This document shows, one piece after another, positions 20,368 through 29,533 of a stretch of 64,000 nucleotides of DNA (position 1 is the first letter of the stretch; each line of letters opens with the position of its first letter). The notes beneath the pieces were generated by a model, which ran no database searches, was not told the origin of the DNA, and worked only from the letters and a program-made list of their open reading frames with translations. Origin of the DNA: Ditibartonella apihabitans (GTDB taxonomy: Bacteria > Pseudomonadota > Alphaproteobacteria > Rhizobiales > Rhizobiaceae); contig NZ_CP015820.1 in the NCBI RefSeq assembly GCF_002007485.1, positions 1,426,001 through 1,490,000 of the forward strand, given 5' to 3'. A program made the position numbers and the translations under genes.

Positions 20368-20491
20368 AGCTATTCTTGTGTTTTTTTAATATAGATGGAT
20401 TTTGGCTTCGTAACTTGTGCAGGAAACCCGTTCATATTATGAAGTTTTATTATAATAAATTCATTCTGAAAAAAGAGAGGGATAAATCATT

Positions 20492-21625
20492 ATGGCTTTC
20501 AAACAATTAATTGCGACAGCGATCGCTGTCACAGCACTGAATTTCAGTGCTGTTGCCGACGAACCAATTAAAATAGGAGTGTTTCTTCCGCTAACCGGAC
20601 AAAACGCTTTTGGCGGCCAACTCGAGCTTGAAGGTGTTCAACTTGCCAACAAAATCAAGCCCGAAGTGCTCGGGCGCAAAGTAGAACTTGTCGTTGTCGA
20701 CAATAAATCCGACAAAGTCGAGGCAGCCAATGCGGTCATGAGACTTACCGCGTCCGATAAAGTCAACGGGATTATCGGAACTTATGGTTCGTCGCTAGCA
20801 CTTGCCGGTGGCGAGGTTTCAGAGCCCGCAAAAACTCCCGCAATTGCAACATCGGCAACAAACCCGCTCGTCACCCAAGGGAAAAAATATTATTTCCGTG
20901 CCTGTTTCATTGACCCTTATCAGGGCGCCGGAGCGGCTACATATGCCTTTAATACGTTACACGCGAAAAAAGCGGCGATCTTGAAGGATGTTTCTAACGA
21001 TTACGCAATCGGGCTAGCAAACTTTTTCGACAGCTCCTTCAAAAAACTTGGCGGCGAAGTCGTAGCAAACCTTAATTATAACTCGGGTGATCAGGATTTT
21101 TCGGCTGCCCTCACCCAAATTATTTCTGAACAACCGGATGTATTATTCATTCCAGCCTATTTCGCCGAAGGGGCCATTATCCTGAAACAGGCTCGTGAAC
21201 TTGGTGCAACATTCCGTATTATGGGTGGCGACGCCATGGACAACCCCGAAACAGTTACAATTGGCGGAAGCGCTGCCGAAGGTTTCCTCCATACGACCTT
21301 CCCTTATGACGCCAATATGCCGAATATGCCCGAGGCGGCTGCAAACTTCACCAAAGAATGGAGAGCTACCTATCCCAACAAAGAACCGAATGTTAACGCG
21401 GTTCTGGGTTATACCTCTTATATGATGTTTATGAATGCGATTGAAAAAGCCGGAAGCAGCGACCGCGAAGCAATTACAGCCGAACTTGCAAAACTGAAAG
21501 ACTTCGAGACGCCATTCGGTGCTATGACAATGGATGAAAACCATAATCCAGAAATTCCGATCGGCGTTATCGAAATCAAGGATGGAAAGCGTGTTTATCT
21601 CGGTGAGGTAAAACCTGCATTATAA
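20492..21625 (+). CDS. Branched-chain amino acid ABC transporter, periplasmic binding protein
   Basis: A 377-residue type I periplasmic binding protein (LivJ/LivK family). It has a signal peptide (MAFKQLIATAIAVTALNFSAVA) and the mature start DEPIKIGVFLPLTGQNAFGG. The GTYGSSLALAGGEV and NDYAIGLANFF segments are as in leucine/isoleucine/valine-binding proteins. It is first in the liv block. The gap to livH holds a hairpin that may favour the higher level usually needed for the binding protein. The exact ligand cannot be read from sequence. Confidence 0.93.
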   Translation: MAFKQLIATAIAVTALNFSAVADEPIKIGVFLPLTGQNAFGGQLELEGVQLANKIKPEVLGRKVELVVVDNKSDKVEAANAVMRLTASDKVNGIIGTYGSSLALAGGEVSEPAKTPAIATSATNPLVTQGKKYYFRACFIDPYQGAGAATYAFNTLHAKKAAILKDVSNDYAIGLANFFDSSFKKLGGEVVANLNYNSGDQDFSAALTQIISEQPDVLFIPAYFAEGAIILKQARELGATFRIMGGDAMDNPETVTIGGSAAEGFLHTTFPYDANMPNMPEAAANFTKEWRATYPNKEPNVNAVLGYTSYMMFMNAIEKAGSSDREAITAELAKLKDFETPFGAMTMDENHNPEIPIGVIEIKDGKRVYLGEVKPAL

Positions 21626-21652
21626 GGGGATAAATCCATTTTAATGAACGAT

Positions 21653-21675
21653 CCGGTCGAAATAAACTCGACCGG
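21653..21675 (+). promoter_or_regulatory. Intercistronic hairpin between the binding-protein gene and livH
   Basis: A perfect eight-base stem CCGGTCGA/TCGACCGG (21653-21660, 21668-21675) with a seven-base loop and no T-run after it. This is typical of a 3'-end stabilising or partial termination element behind a binding-protein gene. Confidence 0.5.
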
Positions 21676-21738
21676 AGCAATTTGGTTGTGTATGTGCTTT
21701 CTTAACAATACGCGTTAGAGTATCAGGAAGGCTAAAAC

Positions 21739-22815
21739 ATGAGCACGGAAATGTTCATTCAACATTTCTTTAATGCTTTGGCGTTAGGGGCACTATACGG
21801 ATTAATAGCCATTGGATACACAATGGTTTATGGCATTTTGCGACTCATCAATTTCGCTCATGGCGATATTTTTATGCTTGGTGCCTATTTTGTTTTTTTC
21901 TCGACAATCAGCTTTATGCCGGCATGGGCGGCGGTACTCCTCCTCCTTTTGGCAATTGTCGTTTATTATTCTGTCTTTATCGGTTTCAAAAAACCGATAA
22001 AATCCTATTGGGCGGCTTTATTCATCATTCTGGTTTTGGCGCTTGCTTATTATGCGTTCATAAGCCCGCAGAACTTTACGCCTGTCTGGCTGCTTGCCGT
22101 TTGTTTTGCTGTCTTTGTAACCAGTGCGGGTGGTATCGCGGTCGATCGTATCGCTTACCGTCCTTTGCGTGATGCACCCCGTATTTCAGCGCTTATCAGT
22201 GCAATCGGCATGTCATTCCTTATCGAAAACCTTGCAACTGTGCTATTTACCGGTGTGCCAAAAAGCGTAAAACAACCGGAACTCCTTGTAACACCCATTC
22301 AATGGCATCTTGGCGAAGGCGCCCAAGGGGTCATCCGCATTGTGCCAATGGCTCTGATCGTACCCATTGTTTCACTGGTGCTTGTTGTTCTTCTTTTATG
22401 GATTATCAATAAAACCAAACCGGGTCTGGCTATGCGCGCTATTTCACGTGACATTGAAACAACGCGGTTAATGGGTGTATCCGTCGATAAAATTATCGCT
22501 TTTACATTCGGTCTGGGGTCGGCACTTGCAGCAATTGCCGGTATTATGTGGGCGCTACGTTACCCGCAAATAAACCCCTATATGGGGGTCATTCCCGGGC
22601 TTAAGGCCTTCATTGCAGCAGTTATCGGCGGTATTGGGTCGGTTGAAGGCGCAATGTTGGGCGGGCTGCTTTTGGGATTTATCGAAATTATGATTATTGC
22701 ATTTTTCCCGTCGCTTTCGGGCTATCGGGATGCATTTGCCTTTATCATGCTTATCATGATCCTGCTTGTTATGCCGACTGGGCTCATGGGTAAGAAAAGT
22801 GAGGAAAAAATCTGA
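21739..22815 (+). CDS. livH: Branched-chain amino acid ABC transporter permease LivH
   Basis: Inner-membrane permease. The start ALGALYGLIAIGYTMVYGIL with LINFAHGD and the C-terminal GLKAFIAAVIGGIGSVEGAMLGG loop are diagnostic for LivH. At 358 residues it is about 50 longer than E. coli LivH. The extra part (about residues 80-125) adds hydrophobic segments (WAALFIILVLALAYYAFI and VWLLAVCFAVFV) before the conserved RIAYRPLRDAPRISALISAIG, which may mean one or two additional helices. It overlaps livM by one base. Confidence 0.94.
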   Translation: MSTEMFIQHFFNALALGALYGLIAIGYTMVYGILRLINFAHGDIFMLGAYFVFFSTISFMPAWAAVLLLLLAIVVYYSVFIGFKKPIKSYWAALFIILVLALAYYAFISPQNFTPVWLLAVCFAVFVTSAGGIAVDRIAYRPLRDAPRISALISAIGMSFLIENLATVLFTGVPKSVKQPELLVTPIQWHLGEGAQGVIRIVPMALIVPIVSLVLVVLLLWIINKTKPGLAMRAISRDIETTRLMGVSVDKIIAFTFGLGSALAAIAGIMWALRYPQINPYMGVIPGLKAFIAAVIGGIGSVEGAMLGGLLLGFIEIMIIAFFPSLSGYRDAFAFIMLIMILLVMPTGLMGKKSEEKI

Positions 22816-23873
22816 TGTCAAAATCCTCGCAAATCATACTTTCGTTGATTTCGATTGCATGCCTTATAGCGTTTTTGTTTTATGCGCAGAGTAACTTTGA
22901 TGCTTACACTGTGCGTATTTTGAATCTCATCGCAATCAACGCAATTCTGGCGGTGTCGCTCAACCTTATTTATGGTTTTACCGGAATGTTTTCATTGGGT
23001 CATGCCGGTTTTATGGCCATCGGTGCTTATGTTTGTGCTATCTTGCTTTTGTCACCGGAACAGAAACAAATGATGTGGATTTTGCAGCCAATGTTCGGTC
23101 CGCTTCAAAATTTACAAGTACCATTTTTCTTTGCTGTGGTTTTGGGCGGCATTTGCGCAGCGATTCTCGGTCTCGTTATTGCGATACCTGTTTTGCGACT
23201 GGGTGGAGACTATCTCGGCATTGCAACACTGGGATTTGCCGAAATTATACGTGTTGTCATTACCAATGCCACACCAATTACAAACGGTTCGCTCGGTATT
23301 AAAGGAATACCGCAATATGCCAATTTATGGTGGAACTACGGTTGGCTCGCCTTCACCGTCGCCTTTATTGTGCTCCTTTTAAAAAGCAATACAGGAAATG
23401 CACTTTGCGCCATCCGTGATGACGAAATTGCGGCCAAAACTATGGGCGTTAACACATTTTTCTACCGTACATTATCTTTCACAATCGGCGCATTTTTCGC
23501 CGGTGTCGGAGGTGCGCTGACTGCTGCACTTATTTCGACAATCGATCCCAAAATGTTCAACTTTCTTTTGACTTTCAATATTTTGATGATTGTCGTGGCC
23601 GGTGGTCTCGGGTCCATTACCGGTAGTATTATTGGTAGCGTTATCATTACGGTAATGTTGGAGTGGTTACGTATTGTCGAGCAGCCAATCGATTTCGGTT
23701 TCATTCATATTCCTGGAATTCCGGGGCTTAGAATGGTTATTTTCTCGATATTGCTGATGGGAATTATTCTGTTTTGGAGAAGCGGCTTGCTTGGAACACG
23801 TGAATTCTCATGGAATGGTATTTATCGCTTTTTCAAGAAAAATTCTGAAGCCCGAAGCGGAGACCGTTCATGA
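22815..23873 (+). CDS. livM: Branched-chain amino acid ABC transporter permease LivM
   Basis: The second permease subunit, 352 residues, with multiple helices. LivM marks are NAILAVSLNLIYGFTGMFSLGHAGFMAIGAY, RLGGDYLGIATLGFAEIIR, and the coupling region RDDEIAAKTMGVNTF, which contacts the ATPases. The final cytosolic tail is basic and hydrophilic. It starts in the livH stop (TGATG) and overlaps livG by four bases (ATGA), so translation is coupled. Confidence 0.95.
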   Translation: MSKSSQIILSLISIACLIAFLFYAQSNFDAYTVRILNLIAINAILAVSLNLIYGFTGMFSLGHAGFMAIGAYVCAILLLSPEQKQMMWILQPMFGPLQNLQVPFFFAVVLGGICAAILGLVIAIPVLRLGGDYLGIATLGFAEIIRVVITNATPITNGSLGIKGIPQYANLWWNYGWLAFTVAFIVLLLKSNTGNALCAIRDDEIAAKTMGVNTFFYRTLSFTIGAFFAGVGGALTAALISTIDPKMFNFLLTFNILMIVVAGGLGSITGSIIGSVIITVMLEWLRIVEQPIDFGFIHIPGIPGLRMVIFSILLMGIILFWRSGLLGTREFSWNGIYRFFKKNSEARSGDRS

Positions 23874-24652
23874 CTGACGCGATATTAAAACTCGATCATG
23901 TCACTATGCGATTTGGCGGACTAACGGCTGTTAACGATATCAACATTGCTATCGAACGGGGCAGCATTGCCGGCCTCATTGGCCCCAACGGTGCAGGGAA
24001 AACCACTGTTTTCAATATGATTTCTGGCTTTTATACCCCGACAACCGGCACAATTACCTTTGACGGGGAAAAAGTCTCCGGCCTTCACCCCAATGTGGTT
24101 TGTAAACGTCATATCGCCCGCACTTTTCAAAACATCCGCTTGTTTACAGGATTAACCGTTTTACAAAATGTCATGGTTGGCGCACATGTGCGCCAAAAAA
24201 GCCCGTGGTTTGCAAGTGCCTTATTCATTCCGTCAGCGGTAAGGGAAGAAAAACACATTCGTGAACAAGCACTTGACCTTTTGGATCGCGTTCACCTTGC
24301 TGATCTCGCCAATCAGCCTGCAACGGCACTCCCCTATGGCGCACAAAGACGTCTGGAAATTGCCCGGGCCTTGGCCACCGAACCGGAATTGTTACTTCTT
24401 GACGAACCGGCCGCCGGTATGAATCCTCAGGAAAGTGAAGAATTGCGCGATTTCATTTCACGAATAAGAAAAGAGTTCAAGCTCACTATTTTGCTGATTG
24501 AGCATGATATGCGTGTTGTTATGGGTCTGTGCAACCACATTTGGGTATTGGAATATGGTGCCCTTATTGCGAATGGTACACCGGAAGAAATCCGCAATAA
24601 TCCGAAAGTTATCGAGGCCTATCTAGGCGGAGAAGTTGATGAACATTCTTGA
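23870..24652 (+). CDS. livG: Branched-chain amino acid ABC transporter ATP-binding protein LivG
   Basis: A 260-residue ABC ATPase. Walker A is GPNGAGKTT near residues 37-45, followed by the LivG-specific RTFQNIRLFTGLTVLQNVMVG. The signature is degenerate (LPYGAQRRLEIARAL), as is normal for LivG, and Walker B is LLLLDEPAAGMNP. It pairs with LivF to power the LivHM channel. Confidence 0.96.
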   Translation: MTDAILKLDHVTMRFGGLTAVNDINIAIERGSIAGLIGPNGAGKTTVFNMISGFYTPTTGTITFDGEKVSGLHPNVVCKRHIARTFQNIRLFTGLTVLQNVMVGAHVRQKSPWFASALFIPSAVREEKHIREQALDLLDRVHLADLANQPATALPYGAQRRLEIARALATEPELLLLDEPAAGMNPQESEELRDFISRIRKEFKLTILLIEHDMRVVMGLCNHIWVLEYGALIANGTPEEIRNNPKVIEAYLGGEVDEHS

Positions 24653-25349
24653 GATTAACGATCTTCGTGTAAATTATGGAGCAATCAAAGCTGTGCAAGG
24701 CTTGTCCATGTCTATCAAGGCAGGCTCGATTGTCACATTGATCGGAGCAAATGGCGCCGGAAAAAGCAGTACGGTTCGCTCGATAGCAGGACTGAACAAA
24801 TCGGTATCAGGTGAAATCCTCTATAAAGGTGAAAATATCCTCGGAAAACAGCCGGAGGAAATTTTAAAAAAAGGAATTGCCTTAAGCCCTGAAGGGCGGC
24901 GCATCATGCCGCATTTGACCGTTTTGGAAAATCTCGAACTTGGTGCCTATATCCGCAAGGATAAAGACGGTATCAAGCGGGATATCGAATGGATTTTTGA
25001 TCTTTTCCCAAGGCTCAGAGAACGGTCAAAACAATTGGGCGGCACCATGTCGGGTGGCGAGCAGCAAATGCTCGCAGTCGGAAGAGCGCTTATGAGCAAT
25101 CCCGAACTTGTCATGCTCGACGAGCCGTCATTGGGTCTTGCCCCCATTCTCGTTCAGGAAATTTTCTCTATTATCCGGAAAATCAACGAGATGGGCAAAA
25201 CAGTCCTGCTTATTGAACAGAATGCGTTTGCTGCACTATCGGTCGCCAATTATGCCTATATTCTGGAAGTTGGTAAAATCATTCTGGAAGGCGAAGGCAA
25301 AACCATGCTCAAAGACCCGCGCGTGAAAGCAGCCTATCTCGGGGGGTAA
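24639..25349 (+). CDS. livF: Branched-chain amino acid ABC transporter ATP-binding protein LivF
   Basis: A 236-residue ABC ATPase that is the partner of LivG. Walker A is GANGAGKSS, the LivF loop is PEGRRIMPHLTVLENLELGAY, the signature is MSGGEQQMLAVGRALM, and Walker B is LVMLDEPSLGLAP. The ATG at 24639 lies inside the end of livG (14-base overlap) after GGCGGAGAAG. It is the last gene of the transporter block. Confidence 0.96.
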   Translation: MNILEINDLRVNYGAIKAVQGLSMSIKAGSIVTLIGANGAGKSSTVRSIAGLNKSVSGEILYKGENILGKQPEEILKKGIALSPEGRRIMPHLTVLENLELGAYIRKDKDGIKRDIEWIFDLFPRLRERSKQLGGTMSGGEQQMLAVGRALMSNPELVMLDEPSLGLAPILVQEIFSIIRKINEMGKTVLLIEQNAFAALSVANYAYILEVGKIILEGEGKTMLKDPRVKAAYLGG

Positions 25350-26045
25350 TAATTCTGCCGGTGTTTATCGAGCTTATCCTGAAATAAATTTGCGCAGCGA
25401 ATTTTATTCGCAATTTTGTAACACGACTATTCAAGAAGTCGAGCACCGTTTTTGACAGGCACAGTTTTGGTGACCCGGTTGGTTATCCGTATCAAAAAGC
25501 TAACCAAGAGTCGTGTAGATGATTTTTTAAAGCGTTCTTTTTGATCCTGATGTGAAATATCCGAAGATCATGTTGAGGCATAATTTATCTATCGCTTTTC
25601 GTCATCCGGCTTGTTTCATCCGCGTCAGACAGTCGGTCACCGATTATGTATAAGAGTTTTTAAAGCGTTCGTTTTGATCTCAAAGCGAAATATCCGGAGA
25701 GCATGTCGAGGAATAAAATATAGGCAGAATATTTCGGCCCTCAAAACACCGACAAGCCTTAAAACGCGCGAATCCGATCGACAAAACCCCGAACCAACTC
25801 TTTCTTACGGGCCTTATTCGACAATCTTGAAATGGTCCCCATCCCCTTTAATTGAAAACATAAAATGGTTAATGTTGTTTTTTAATAAATTGTTGTATCT
25901 TTTTGATATTAAGTGTTTTTAATGTTCCATTGTTCATTAATTATAGCATCAGTCAAATGCCATTTTTGGAACATCAAGCGGTTGTTCGTTTATTCCCTCG
26001 AACCTCAAATTCATCGTTCCATGAGTGATGCATGAGTAAACAAAA
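25350..26045 (+). other. Gene-free region between livF and gatA
   Basis: About 700 AT-rich bases with no credible reading frame. It contains a pair of imperfect direct repeats (25523-25586 and 25656-25722) and an A/T-rich right half. No RNA gene is recognised. Confidence 0.45.
25523..25722. repeat. Pair of imperfect direct repeats, about 64 bases each
   Basis: Unit 1 (25523-25586) and unit 2 (25656-25722) share TTTTTAAAGCGTTC, TTTTGATC, GAAATATCCG and CATGT..GAGG in the same order and spacing, roughly three quarters identical by eye. About 70 unrelated bases separate them. They may be a dispersed repeat family or an old tandem duplication; neither copy encodes anything visible. Confidence 0.5.
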
Positions 26046-26070
26046 AACACGGCAAAATTTTTGCCGTGTT
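26046..26070 (-). terminator. Rho-independent terminator of gatCA
   Basis: AACACGGCA (26046-26054) pairs with TGCCGTGTT (26062-26070), with an A/T centre that extends the stem. On the minus strand it is followed by TTTTTTG. It lies 48 bases past the gatA stop. Confidence 0.8.
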
Positions 26071-26117
26071 AAAGGAATTATTAGTGACTGCCGATATTAG
26101 CAGATATCGACGACCGA

Positions 26118-27599
26118 TTACCACCATTTTTCGGGAGAAAACTTGCCAGCCGCCTGTTCGATAATATTGGCTGTCTGGAATAATTGTTCCTCACCGAAAG
26201 GCTTGCCAATAAGCTGCAAACCTAAGGGTAGCCCATCCTTGGAAAGTCCGGCCGGTAATGAAATTCCGGGGAGCCCTGCCATATTCACAGTAACCGTAAA
26301 AATATCATTGAGATACATGGCTACAGGATCGTTTTTCAATTTTTTATCTGCAATTCCGAAGGCCGCAGTCGGTGTGGCCGGAGTCAAAACGGCATCAATG
26401 CCGGCGTCAAAACATTTATCAAAATCCTGTTTGATGAGTGTACGCACTTTTTGTGCCTTAAGATAATAGGCATCATAGTAACCGGCTGACAAAACATAAG
26501 TGCCGATGAGAATACGCCGTTTGACTTCGTGTCCGAAACCTTCGGAACGGGTATTTTCATACATTTCGATAATGTCTTTACCGGGCACCCGAAGTCCATA
26601 ACGCACACCGTCATAACGGGCAAGATTCGATGATGCTTCAGCAGGCGCAACAATATAATAGGCCGGCAATGCATATTTGGTGTGAGGAAGTGAAATATTG
26701 ACGATTTCAGCCCCCGCCTCTTTCAACCAGTCTATGCCTTTTTGCCAAAGTGCCGTTATCTCTTCCGACATGCCGTCAACCTGATATTCTTTAGGAATAC
26801 CGATTTTCATGCCCTTGACCGATTTTCCGATAGACGCCTCATAGTCAGGGACGGGCACATTGACGGAAGTCGAATCTTTCTCGTCGAAGGAAGCCATAGA
26901 TTTCAACAAAATAGCGCAATCGCGCACGTCGCGGCCAATGGGGCCAGCTTGATCAAGTGAAGAAGCAAAAGCGATAATTCCCCAGCGCGAACAACGCCCA
27001 TAGGTGGGCTTGATGCCAACAGTACCGGTAAATGCGGCAGGTTGACGAATGGAACCGCCAGTATCGGTGGCTGTTGCACCAGCGCACAAATGAGCAGCAA
27101 CAGCAGCAGCCGACCCACCGGAAGAACCACCGGGCACCAGCTTTTCCTTAGAACCTTTGGCGCGCCACGGATTGACAACAGGACCATAATAGGATGTTTC
27201 GTTGGACGATCCCATTGCGAACTCGTCCATATTGAGCTTGCCGAGCATAACAGCGCCATCAGCCCATAGATTGCTGGTTACAGTCGACTCATATTTCGGT
27301 TTGAAGTTGTCAAGGATATGGGAACAGGCTTGGGTGTGGATATCATAAGTTGCGTAAAGATCTTTCACACCGAGAGGAATGCCTTCAAGCGCCCCTGCCT
27401 TCTTTTGCGCTATTTTTTCATCAGAGGCTTTGGCCATCTTCCGCGCATGATCGGCAGTTACCGATACATAGGCATTAATAGCGGGATTGGATGCTTCAAT
27501 GGCATGAATATATGCATCCGCCAGTTCTGTTGCCTTGAATTCGCCCTTCTTGAGCGCGTCACGAGCCTCGGCAATTGTCAGCTTCGTCAAATCGGTCAT
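26118..27599 (-). CDS. gatA: Asp-tRNA(Asn)/Glu-tRNA(Gln) amidotransferase subunit A
   Basis: The glutamine-hydrolysing subunit of GatCAB, which converts misacylated Glu-tRNA(Gln) and Asp-tRNA(Asn). The 493 residues carry the amidase-signature Ser-cisSer-Lys triad: Lys in [12 protein letters not shown] and the serines in [14 protein letters not shown] and [13 protein letters not shown]. The ATG at 27597-27599 has GAGGC upstream; a TTG four codons earlier is the only other start. It follows gatC by 30 bases. gatB is not in the window. Confidence 0.96.
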   Translation of the reverse strand: MTDLTKLTIAEARDALKKGEFKATELADAYIHAIEASNPAINAYVSVTADHARKMAKASDEKIAQKKAGALEGIPLGVKDLYATYDIHTQACSHILDNFKPKYESTVTSNLWADGAVMLGKLNMDEFAMGSSNETSYYGPVVNPWRAKGSKEKLVPGGSSGGSAAAVAAHLCAGATATDTGGSIRQPAAFTGTVGIKPTYGRCSRWGIIAFASSLDQAGPIGRDVRDCAILLKSMASFDEKDSTSVNVPVPDYEASIGKSVKGMKIGIPKEYQVDGMSEEITALWQKGIDWLKEAGAEIVNISLPHTKYALPAYYIVAPAEASSNLARYDGVRYGLRVPGKDIIEMYENTRSEGFGHEVKRRILIGTYVLSAGYYDAYYLKAQKVRTLIKQDFDKCFDAGIDAVLTPATPTAAFGIADKKLKNDPVAMYLNDIFTVTVNMAGLPGISLPAGLSKDGLPLGLQLIGKPFGEEQLFQTANIIEQAAGKFSPEKWW

Positions 27600-27629
27600 A
27601 TCATGCCTCAAAAATAAATATTCAAATTG

Positions 27630-27917
27630 CTATTCGATAACTTTTGGAACGAGGAAGAAATTGTCTTCGCTCAAAGGTGCATTGGCGACAATGTCGGATG
27701 CTTTGTTCCCGTCGGTGACAACATCTTCACGTGTACGCAAAGTCATGGGAATGACAGATGTTAGCGGCTCGACATTGTCTACATTCACTTCGTCGAGCTG
27801 CTCGACAAATCCTAAAATAGCGTTCAACTCATTTGCCATACGCTCTGCTTCGTCATCTTTCACAGCAATGCGCGAAAGACGGGCAACACGTTTGACCGTT
27901 TTAATATCTACAGACAT
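27630..27917 (-). CDS. gatC: Asp-tRNA(Asn)/Glu-tRNA(Gln) amidotransferase subunit C
   Basis: A 95-residue subunit that wraps the GatA-GatB interface. The family start [33 protein letters not shown], then [19 protein letters not shown] and the late REDVVTDG match GatC. It is first in the gatCA pair on the minus strand. Confidence 0.95.
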   Translation of the reverse strand: MSVDIKTVKRVARLSRIAVKDDEAERMANELNAILGFVEQLDEVNVDNVEPLTSVIPMTLRTREDVVTDGNKASDIVANAPLSEDNFFLVPKVIE

Positions 27918-27975
27918 TAGGTAAATCCCGTATGAAAGACATTTTCTCTAATGAATCTATACAGGTCGAAGCCTC

Positions 27976-28140
27976 CAAGAGCAAGAAAAGACGTTCAGAA
28001 ATTGAGCGTTTCACCGACTTTTGGTGTGTCTACAACCGTTTTTCCATCGTCAACGCCAAGAACGAGGTGTTCGGATGTCTGATCAAGGGCAGGAAAAACG
28101 CGCGAGTAACATGGAATCGCGCTCTTAAAATAGAGATATA
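27976..28140. repeat. Direct repeat copy A (other copy at 29498-29662)
   Basis: Shares CAAGAGCAAGAAAAGACG and, after one substitution, TCAGAAATTGAGCGT and TCACCGACTTTTGG with the intact gene's 3' end. About 165 bases are related, with identity highest at the stop codon and terminator and lower inside the coding part. Both copies have the same orientation. Confidence 0.7.
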
Positions 28141-28180
28141 GTCCACCTAAAATCGGCGATAGCTCTCGCACAACATACAC
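27995..28180 (-). pseudogene. Diverged 3'-end fragment of the UPF0173 hydrolase gene
   Basis: The last about 47 residues (YLYFKSAIPCYSRVFPALDQ...PKVGETLNF) line up without gaps with the C-terminus of the intact UPF0173 hydrolase at 29517-30221 ([20 protein letters not shown]...PKVGETLNF). Upstream of that the similarity stops. There is no metallo-beta-lactamase core, so it cannot be a working enzyme. DNA similarity extends past the stop through the terminator hairpin to about 27976. Together with the intact copy it brackets the beta-propeller gene. It is either a relic of the original 3' end or a piece carried in. Confidence 0.75.
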
Positions 28181-28510
28181 GTTGCCAATGCGAATTATCC
28201 TTATTTTTGGTGCGTAGAATCCATTATCAAATTCTTCTCTCTAGAGCTTCCAAACCAAGCGGTAATTGATGGTTTAGGGTTGGCTAACTTACGCCCCGTA
28301 TGCGCAGGCCAATTGTGTGGCAAACGGGACAATGGCCCAAAACCTTGTCGAGTTAAATGTTACTTAGTCCTCGTGTATCTCTAGCATTCAAAGCCCAAGC
28401 AAAAAACGCCAGCAATGAGAGTGTCGATTGAGTTATTAAGACGGGATCATTACCCTTATCGTATTGATCTTGCTGGTGACCATAAAATCTTAATTTTTAA
28501 GAATTTGATA
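28181..28510 (-). other. Spacer inside the insertion, with a possible gene remnant
   Basis: About 330 bases with no complete gene. On the minus strand, 47 open codons (about 28356-28496, stop at 28353-28355) read ...DPVLITQSTLSLLAFFAWALN..., beginning right after the propeller gene but without a start codon. Its composition looks protein-like, so it may be the tail of a lost gene. No transposase or integrase motif is recognised. Confidence 0.35.
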
Positions 28511-29296
28511 TCAATCAAAAACACGTATTTGGCCATCATTCCAGGTACCAACATAATAACGCCCCTTGAAATAGGCTAAAGCTACAGCCCCGTCTAAATT
28601 GCTAGCGAGCAGCTTTGTTTCCCCCGTATCAACATTCACTAACCGAACCGCACCTGCACCATTATCAATAACAGCAACCAAACGGTCAGAAACCGTCACA
28701 ATACCCACGCCAGGTCGATTAAAGCTGGAACCTAGCTGCTTATGAACGCCTTCTGCATTAATATGCGTCAAATTCCCGCTATATTGTGACACGACCAAAT
28801 CGTCATTAGGCAATTGTGTTACACCAACAGGTAACCCAAGTTTTGATGCTACTATCTTTTTTGCACCGGATTCAACATTGACGGAGACTATTTCGCCTGA
28901 TGAACGATTGGTGACTAATAACTCACCTGTATTTGACCAAGCGATCCCCGTAGGCGTATGAAAACCGCTCGCGATTTTTGACGCATTACCGATGTTATCT
29001 ATCTTTAAAATATAATTATCCTGATAGGAAGCAACATAGATATTATCGCGATGATCAACAACAATGCCGGCTGGAGCGCTTATGCCGGAATAAACAACTT
29101 GTTGCTTTCCTTCTGTCGTTATTTTAACGACGGAATTTCCAGACCAGTTGGTAACCAACATTTCTCCCTGATTATTAAATGCAATGCCTGTAGGCGCGTG
29201 TAATGATGTGGCAACCACCTTTGTTTGAGCCATTCCGGATGCTCCATAAGTTAGAAAAATAAGTAAAAAAGCTAGTTTTATGAAGCTTTTTATCAT
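28511..29296 (-). CDS. Secreted NHL/SMP-30-like beta-propeller protein
   Basis: A 261-residue protein with a clear signal peptide (MIKSFIKLAFLLIFLTYGASGMAQ). Six or so blade-like repeats follow, with motifs such as APTGIAFNNQGEMLVTNW, APAGIVVDHRDNIYVASY, TPTGIAWSNTGELLVTNR and LPVGVTQLPNDDLVVSQY at about 40-residue spacing. This is the pattern of NHL and SMP-30/virginiamycin-B-lyase-like propellers, exported to the periplasm or outside. No catalytic residues can be assigned, and the ligand is unknown. A CGGAG site precedes the ATG. It sits between two copies of the UPF0173 gene end, so it is probably acquired. Confidence 0.78.
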   Translation of the reverse strand: MIKSFIKLAFLLIFLTYGASGMAQTKVVATSLHAPTGIAFNNQGEMLVTNWSGNSVVKITTEGKQQVVYSGISAPAGIVVDHRDNIYVASYQDNYILKIDNIGNASKIASGFHTPTGIAWSNTGELLVTNRSSGEIVSVNVESGAKKIVASKLGLPVGVTQLPNDDLVVSQYSGNLTHINAEGVHKQLGSSFNRPGVGIVTVSDRLVAVIDNGAGAVRLVNVDTGETKLLASNLDGAVALAYFKGRYYVGTWNDGQIRVFD

Positions 29297-29319
29297 CGTC
29301 GTTTTCTCCGAAAAAATAT

Positions 29320-29496
29320 TTACTTGGATAATCGGTTTTCTGGAATATTGCCAGAATAAGGTAAAACGCTGTTTTTTAGAGAAAATGAAAAGTCTTTTGT
29401 GCTGACCTCATAGACAGAATATTCACTATCATAAGTGTCAATAAAAATCCGGTTATCCGATCCGGCTATGATAATGACGCTATTGAGATCAAACAT
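29320..29496 (-). pseudogene. 58-codon open frame at the repeat junction, probable truncated gene
   Basis: An open frame of 58 residues starting MFDLNSVIIIAGSDNRIFID and ending NIPENRLSK, 23 bases before the propeller gene. It has protein-like composition (alternating hydrophobic and polar strands) but no ribosome-binding site. Its ATG falls exactly where the UPF0173 repeat ends (29494-29496). That suggests the 3' part of a larger gene whose front was replaced at the junction; the strand pattern would fit the last blade of another propeller. It could also be a small real gene read through from the hydrolase. No family is recognised. Confidence 0.45.
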
Positions 29497-29499
29497 TCA

Positions 29500-29533
29500 A
29501 GAGCAAGAAAAGACGCTCAGAAATTGAGCGTCT
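29500..29533 (-). terminator. Terminator overlapping the UPF0173 stop codon
   Basis: AGACGCTCA (29511-29519) pairs with TGAGCGTCT (29525-29533) with a five-base loop. On the minus strand TTTTCTTGCTCTT follows. The hairpin includes the gene's TGA. A weaker version is present in repeat copy A (27989-28011). Confidence 0.6.

Noticed and set aside
25350..26045. CRISPR array or riboswitch in the livF-gatA gap
   Set aside because: Only two imperfect repeats with one spacer-like interval, and no conserved riboswitch core.
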